Source of the DNA: Symbiobacterium sp.
GTDB lineage: Bacteria > Bacillota > Sulfobacillia > UBA995 > UBA9673
Length of the DNA: 54,889 nucleotides
NCBI GenBank assembly: GCA_020725405.1
Contig: DYFB01000033.1
Location: 1 to 54,889 of the forward strand
Reading direction: 5' to 3'
Below, one piece after another: positions 50,412-54,889 of this stretch; position 1 is the stretch's first letter; the number at the start of each line of letters is the position of its first letter. Below the pieces are notes generated by a model, which had not been told where the DNA came from, made no database searches, and saw only the letters and a list, made by a program, of their open reading frames with translations. Position numbers and translations under genes: made by a program.

Positions 50412-51937
50412 TCAGAGACCGTAGATGTCCGAGAACTTCCCCTTGATGTAGGCTAGGTAGGGGCCAGCCTCCAGGGGTCGCCTGGTCACCCTCTCGAGAA
50501 GCTCCTGGGGCTTGAACTTCATCCCGTGGGCGTGGACATTCCGGTTCATCCAGCCGAGGAGGTCGGCGAACTCGCCCCGGGCGAAGCCAGCCTCGAGATT
50601 GGGGTGGTCCTTCAGGGCCTGCTCGTAGAGCTGGACCGAGGCCACGTTCCCGATGGTGTAGCCCGGGAAGCCCGCGCCGAAGACGAAGGTCCAGTGGATG
50701 TCCTGGAGGACGCCGACGAGGTCGTCGGGCGGAGTTATCCCGAGATACTCCTCGAACTTCGCGTTCCACGCGTCGCGCAGGTCCTTGAGCTCGAGTCGGC
50801 CGTCGAAGACAGCCTTCTCCAGCTCGAACCGGATCATGATGTGGAGGTCGTAGGTGACCTCATCGGCCTCGACCCGGATGAGGGACGGCTCGACCTTGTT
50901 CACCGCGCGGTAGAAGGTCTCCAGGGGCACGTCCCGGAGCTGCTCGGGGAAGTGGCTCTTCAGCCGCGGGTAGAAGAACTCCCAGAAGGGCCGCGACCGG
51001 CCGACGATGTTCTCCCACAGCCGCGATTGGGACTCGTGGAGGCCGGACGAGGCCCCGTCGCCCAGGACCGAGCGCTCGAACTTCACCGGGATGCCCTGCA
51101 TGTAGGTCCCGTGGCCGGCCTCGTGCAGGCACGCGAAGAAGCAGGCGTTGAAGAACTCGTCCTGGACCCTCGTCGTGATGCGCACGTCGTTGGGGGAGAA
51201 GCTCGTCGAGAACGGGTGGACCGAGAGGTCGAGACGGCCCCGCTTATCGAGGTCGAAGCCGATGGCCCGGACGGCCTCCCGGGCTGCGCTGAGCTGCGCG
51301 TCCCGGTCGAATGGCTGGTGGAGCACGGAGTCGTCGACGGCGTCGGCCCGGGCGAAGATGGACCTAGCCAGCGGCACGAGAGTGCCCCGCAGCTCCTCGA
51401 AGAGGGCTCGAGATGGCTCACCCTGATCCCCGGTTCGCCCTGGTCGATAAGGGCGTCCATCGGGTGCTCCTCGTAGCCCAGGGTCTCAGCGACCTCGACC
51501 ATGATGTCCACCATGCGCTGGAGGGCGGGTCGGAAGACCTCGTAGTCCTTGGCCTCACGGGCCTGGAGCCAGGTCTTGAAGCCCTCGGTTTTGGCCCGGG
51601 AGAGACGGACTACCAGCTCGGGGGGGAGGCGGGTGGCCTTCTCGTACTCCCGGCGGGCGACCCGGATGGTGCTGGCCTCGTCGGAGTCGTAGGGCAGGGA
51701 GGCCTCGTAGCTGGCGAGGTCCTCGAGAAGCCGGCCGATATCGGGGCTCGTGAACCGCTCGTGGGTGACCTTGCTCAAGACGGCGAGCTGGTTTCCCCGG
51801 GCGTCGGCCCCGCCCGGCGGCAGGTGGGTCTGCTGGTCCCAGAAAAGGAGGCCGCTCGCCTGCTGGAGGCAGGCGACCTCGGCCAGAAGCTCGGTCAGGC
51901 TCTCGTACTTCTTCTCGGCGGCTTCGTCCCTGGTCAT
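50412..51937 (-). pseudogene. M32 metallocarboxypeptidase (frameshifted)
   Basis: A thermostable carboxypeptidase 1-type (Taq-like) gene. The N-terminal part (from ATG 51937: MTRDEAAEKKYESLTELLAE, LLFWDQQTHLP, up to ALIDQGEPGIRVSHLEP) and the C-terminal part (ELRGTLVPLARSIFARADAV, catalytic FACLHEAGHGTYMQG, TYDLHIMIRFELE, FVFGAGFPGYTIGNV, ending FSDIYGL) are in different frames. One base is missing at the GGG at 51404-51406 (CCC on the coding strand); restoring it yields an intact protein of about 508 residues. All else looks conserved, so this may be a recent mutation or a sequencing or assembly indel. Confidence 0.88.
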
Positions 51938-52178
51938 CTCATCCGTCCCTTCCTGTTCCGCCGGCCGGCGCGGACCCGTTCGCCGTTTGCCGGCCTGGGC
52001 CCGCCTCCGGTCTTTGCCGGCCGGAACCGGCCTGCTCCCGGTCCCGCCGGTCCGGGCGGGGCCGGGCGGGCCCGCCTCCGATAGTTCGGACCTCCGGGAC
52101 GCCATTCCTGCGCCCGGCAGGAAGCCCCGGGGCGGGCGAGAAACCTCAGACATTCCGAAGAGGGGGTGTTTTCAGTCT

Positions 52179-53366
52179 ATGACTGATACGTCGCCCGGAC
52201 GGCCGGTCGCCGTGGTTCTCGGCGGAGCCGGCGACATGGGCAGCCGCGTGGTCAAGGAACTCGTGGCCAGGGGGAACACCAGGGTCGTCGTCGCCGACCT
52301 CCGGTACGACCGGGCCCGGAAGATGGCCGCCGAGCTCGGCGGGGATACGGCGGCCGCCTTCGTCGACGCGAACGACCGCGAGTCCCTCGCCGGAGCCCTG
52401 GCCGGGGCCGCGGTAGCCGTCAACTGCATCGGCCCGTTCTTCCGCTACGCGGAGAAGGTCGGGCTGGCCGCCATCCAGGCCGGGGTGAACCTTGTCGATA
52501 TCTGTGACGACGACGACGCTACGATAAGGATGCTGGCCCTCGACCGCCTCGCCCGCCGGGCCGGAACCATGATCGCCGTCGGGGTCGGCTGGACCCCGGG
52601 CATCTCGAACATCCTCGCGGTCAAGGCCGCTTCCGAGCTCGACGAGCCGCTAGACTGCGATTTGACCTGGGTCGGCAGCACGTCCGACGCCGAAGGACAG
52701 GCCGTCATCCTTCACGTCCTCCACGCCGTGACGCGGAGCACGCCCTCCTACATCAACCAGAGCTGGGTGGACATTCCGGCCCTCACCCACCACCGGTGGG
52801 TCGAGTTCCCGAGGCCCATCGGGAGGGTCCGGGCCTACGTCTGCGGCCACCCGGAGCCGGTCACCCTGCCGCGCTTCATGCCGCAGCTCCGGAGCGTGGT
52901 CCTCCGCGGCTACCTCCTCCCGCACGAGATCCAGGACATCACCAGGGGCATGATCGACCTCGGCCTCCTCGACACGGACCGCAAGAAGGAGGCCGTGGCC
53001 GGGCTCCTAAGGCCGCTTCTGCCGCTCTTCTCCCAGCTCGGCGACAAGGCCGCCCCGCCGCTCTCGGCCATCCGGACCGACGTCTCCGGCCTCAAGGACG
53101 GCCGGCCGAGGACCGTGAGCTACTGGTCCGTGGACACCATGGACCGCCTCACCGGCATCCCGCCGGCCATCGCCGCGGACATGCTGGCGACGGGCGTCAT
53201 CCGGCCCGAGCCCGGGGTCTTCCCGCCCGAGGCCTGTCTTCCCGTGGACCCCTTCCTCGCCGCCCTGGCCGAGCGGGAGATAGAGATAGAGCGCGGGGAG
53301 TACGAGGGCACTCTCGAGGATCTGGCCGAGCGCACGGCCGAGGCCGCCGGAGGGCGGGCTTCGTGA
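52179..53366 (+). CDS. Saccharopine dehydrogenase-like NAD(P)-binding oxidoreductase
   Basis: 395 residues. N-terminal Rossmann fold VVLGGAGDMGSRVVKELVARG, VADLRYDRARKMAAELGG, VNCIGPFFRYAEKV and NLVDICDDDDAT, the pattern of the saccharopine dehydrogenase NADP-binding family; then a C-terminal catalytic-like domain (VGVGWTPGISNILAVKAA). Substrate unknown. The ATG has a G-rich AGAGGGGG about 10 bases upstream. It is coupled by a GTGA overlap to an SCP2-domain gene. Confidence 0.82.
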   Translation: MTDTSPGRPVAVVLGGAGDMGSRVVKELVARGNTRVVVADLRYDRARKMAAELGGDTAAAFVDANDRESLAGALAGAAVAVNCIGPFFRYAEKVGLAAIQAGVNLVDICDDDDATIRMLALDRLARRAGTMIAVGVGWTPGISNILAVKAASELDEPLDCDLTWVGSTSDAEGQAVILHVLHAVTRSTPSYINQSWVDIPALTHHRWVEFPRPIGRVRAYVCGHPEPVTLPRFMPQLRSVVLRGYLLPHEIQDITRGMIDLGLLDTDRKKEAVAGLLRPLLPLFSQLGDKAAPPLSAIRTDVSGLKDGRPRTVSYWSVDTMDRLTGIPPAIAADMLATGVIRPEPGVFPPEACLPVDPFLAALAEREIEIERGEYEGTLEDLAERTAEAAGGRAS

Positions 53367-53716
53367 CCCCCGAGGAACTCACGGCCATCCTCGAGGACTT
53401 CCGGGAGAAGGCCAACGCCAACCCCATCGTCCGCAAGATGCTCAAGGAGTGGACGCGGAACATCCACGTGACCGCGACCGACCTCGGGAGCGTCTGGACC
53501 ATCGTCGTCGACAACGGGACGGTGACCCGCGTCGCCCCGGAGGGCCTCGAGCCGCGCGACATCCACATCCAGGCCGTCGCCGGAGCTCTCGCCGGCATCT
53601 TCCGGGGAGAGCTCAACCCGGCCAAGGAGTTCGCCCGGGGGAACCTCAAGTTCACCGGCTCGGCCAAGGACGAGATGAGGCTGGACGCCATAATCCAGTA
53701 CATCTGGGAGGACTAG
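53363..53716 (+). CDS. SCP2 sterol-binding-like domain protein
   Basis: 117 residues, a single SCP2-like fold: WTIVVDNGTVTRVAPEGLEPRDIHIQA, then ALAGIFRGELNPAKEFARGNLKFTGSAKDEMRLDAII. Such small proteins bind hydrophobic ligands. The GTG start overlaps the previous stop by 4 bases, so it is co-translated with the dehydrogenase; it may carry or bind that enzyme's substrate (inference). Confidence 0.85.
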   Translation: MTPEELTAILEDFREKANANPIVRKMLKEWTRNIHVTATDLGSVWTIVVDNGTVTRVAPEGLEPRDIHIQAVAGALAGIFRGELNPAKEFARGNLKFTGSAKDEMRLDAIIQYIWED

Positions 53717-53723
53717 ACGACAT

Positions 53724-54851
53724 ATGGGGCTCAGACGGTCCCTGCGGCTGAGGACGCTCGTGGCCACGAGCGCCGGGCTGGCCCTGGCTTCGAGCATCTA
53801 CCCGGCCGCCGTCTCGGCCGCGGAGGCCGCGGGCGGGCAGCTTGTCTGGCTGGCCATCGCCGTGGCCGGCCTTTTCTGTGTCATGGCAGCGTCGAACTTC
53901 GCCGAGCTCTCGGCGATGTTCCCCACCGCCGGTGGGGTGCAGGTCTACGTCAGGCACGCCTTCGGGGAGCGGCTGGCCGTGACGGTCTCGCTCCTCTACG
54001 TGGTCCTGGCCTGGGCGGCCGGCGCCGCCGAGGCCTTCGTTTTCGCCAGCGTCCTCAAGGTGGTCACGTCCATCGTGCCCATCCCGGTCATCTCGGCCCT
54101 GCCGGTCGAGGTCTGGGTGATACTCGTCATCAGCTTCTTCTTCTTCGTCAACCTCCGCGGCATCGAGACGGCCGGGCGGACCCAGGACTTCCTGACCTAC
54201 GGCATGTTCTTCCTGGTCCTCGCCCTCTCGGCCTACGGGCTGGTGACGGCGGCGGCCAAGGGTCTCATTCTCGGGGGCGGCGGGCTCGCCGTCGGGTCCG
54301 GCGGCCCCGGCCCGGCTCCGGGCGGTCCGGCGGGTTTCGTCCAGGCCGTGGCCTACTCCATTTACCTCTTCATCGGCTTCGAGTGGGTAACGCCCCTGGC
54401 CGAGGAGACGACCGACATCAAGGTTCTCCCCAGGGCCATGCCCATCGCCGTCGGCCTCCTGGCCGTGAGCTACGCTCTCTGGACGACGGCGATGGTGACC
54501 TGGGTGCCCCTGTCCGCCCTCTCCGGGAGCCCGACCCCGCACCTTCTCTTCGCCGTGGCCCTGGCCGGCCCGGCCGGACTCCTCGCCGTCGGGGCCGTCT
54601 CGGCCCTGGCCACCTTCACCTCGTTCAACGCCGGGATGATGGGGAACTCCCGCCTGGTCTACGGGATGGCCCGCGAGGGCGTGCTTCCCAAGGCTCTCAG
54701 CCGCATCCACATGACCTACTTCTCGCCCTGGGCCGCCCTGACGTTCATGTTCGCCGTCGAGCTCGTCCTGGCCCTCCTTCTCTCGGTGACCGGGGCCTTC
54801 GCCGCGGCCATCCTCATGGCCGCCATCATCGAGTGCGTCATCTACTGCCTC
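53724..54851 (+). CDS. APC-family amino acid permease (3' end truncated by contig end)
   Basis: 376 visible residues with about ten membrane helices. APC-family features: ATSAGLALASSIYPAAVS, ELSAMFPTAGGVQVYVRHAFGE, FIGFEWVTPLAEETTD, FNAGMMGNSRLVYGMAREGVLPKALSRIH. Starts at ATG 53724, 8 bases after the SCP2 gene. The genuine sequence stops at ECVIYCL; the next codons come from a sequencing adapter (reading RSEEHTS), so the true C terminus is unknown. Substrate not predictable, though it is grouped with a dehydrogenase/SCP2 pair. Confidence 0.88.
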
Positions 54852-54889
54852 AGATCGGAAGAGCACACGTCGAACTCCAGTCACGATCA
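54852..54889 (+). other. Sequencing-adapter remnant at contig end
   Basis: Bases 54852-54884 match the Illumina TruSeq read-1 3' adapter (starting AGATCGGAAGAGC, ending CCAGTCAC) with a single missing T, followed by GATCA, which equals the first five bases of a common TruSeq index. Not genomic DNA. Confidence 0.97.

Noticed and set aside
53652-54884. 410-codon minus-strand open frame at the right end
   Set aside because: Starts inside adapter sequence and is antisense to the APC permease.

Overview
This is a chromosomal segment of a high-GC (roughly 70% by eye) endospore-forming member of the Bacillota (Firmicutes), probably a thermophilic or uncultivated clostridial or limnochordial lineage. 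The evidence is: the Bacillus-type order valS-folC-maf-radC-mreBCD-minCD-spoIVFA-rplU-rpmA-spo0B-obg; sporulation genes (spoIVFA-like, spo0B-like, spoIIP); a leucine T-box; a CIRCE/HrcA heat-shock locus; competence genes comEA and comEC; frequent GTG and TTG starts. An archaeal-type (group III) chaperonin suggests a thermophilic relative. The right end is not genomic: it is a sequencing-adapter remnant, so this is the end of an assembled contig.

Layout. 0-6 kb: end of valS, folC, and a tightly coupled trio (PrcB-like, M20 amidohydrolase, SPOR protein). 6-15.5 kb: DUF4321, maf, radC, mreBCD, pbp2, minCDE and rodA, the cell-shape and division cluster. 15.5-22.6 kb: accessory genes interrupting the conserved order (DUF2207 protein, two-part GNAT protein, a lysine 2,3-aminomutase-like radical SAM enzyme paired with an ATP-grasp ligase on the minus strand, HAD phosphatase). 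22.7-34.1 kb: spoIVFA-like M23 protein, TIGR03960/TIGR03936 pair, RNase G-TRAM, rplU (with attenuator leader), rpmA, spo0B-like, obgE, nadD, LCP-family protein, rsfS. 34.1-37.1 kb: leuS behind a T-box leader. 37.2-43.5 kb: comEA, DUF401 protein (minus), comEC, holA, rpsT (minus). 43.6-49.7 kb: small holin-like membrane protein, spoIIP, then promoter-CIRCE-hrcA-group III chaperonin-dnaJ. 49.8-54.9 kb: zinc-ribbon-like small protein, a gene-free stretch with strong RNA-like folding, a frameshifted M32 carboxypeptidase, a saccharopine-dehydrogenase-like/SCP2 pair and a truncated APC permease.

The two most unusual points are (1) a complete tRNA-Ala(GGC) gene lying inside the leuS T-box riboswitch, between the specifier/stem III part and the antiterminator, and (2) a heat-shock operon in which an archaeal-type chaperonin occupies the place where grpE-dnaK normally lie between hrcA and dnaJ, under a perfect CIRCE operator. 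Other notable points are an aminomutase/ATP-grasp pair with its own consensus promoter, loss of prp and spoIVFB from conserved positions, a MinC without a recognisable N-terminal domain, and three tandem duplications that sit on gene ends.
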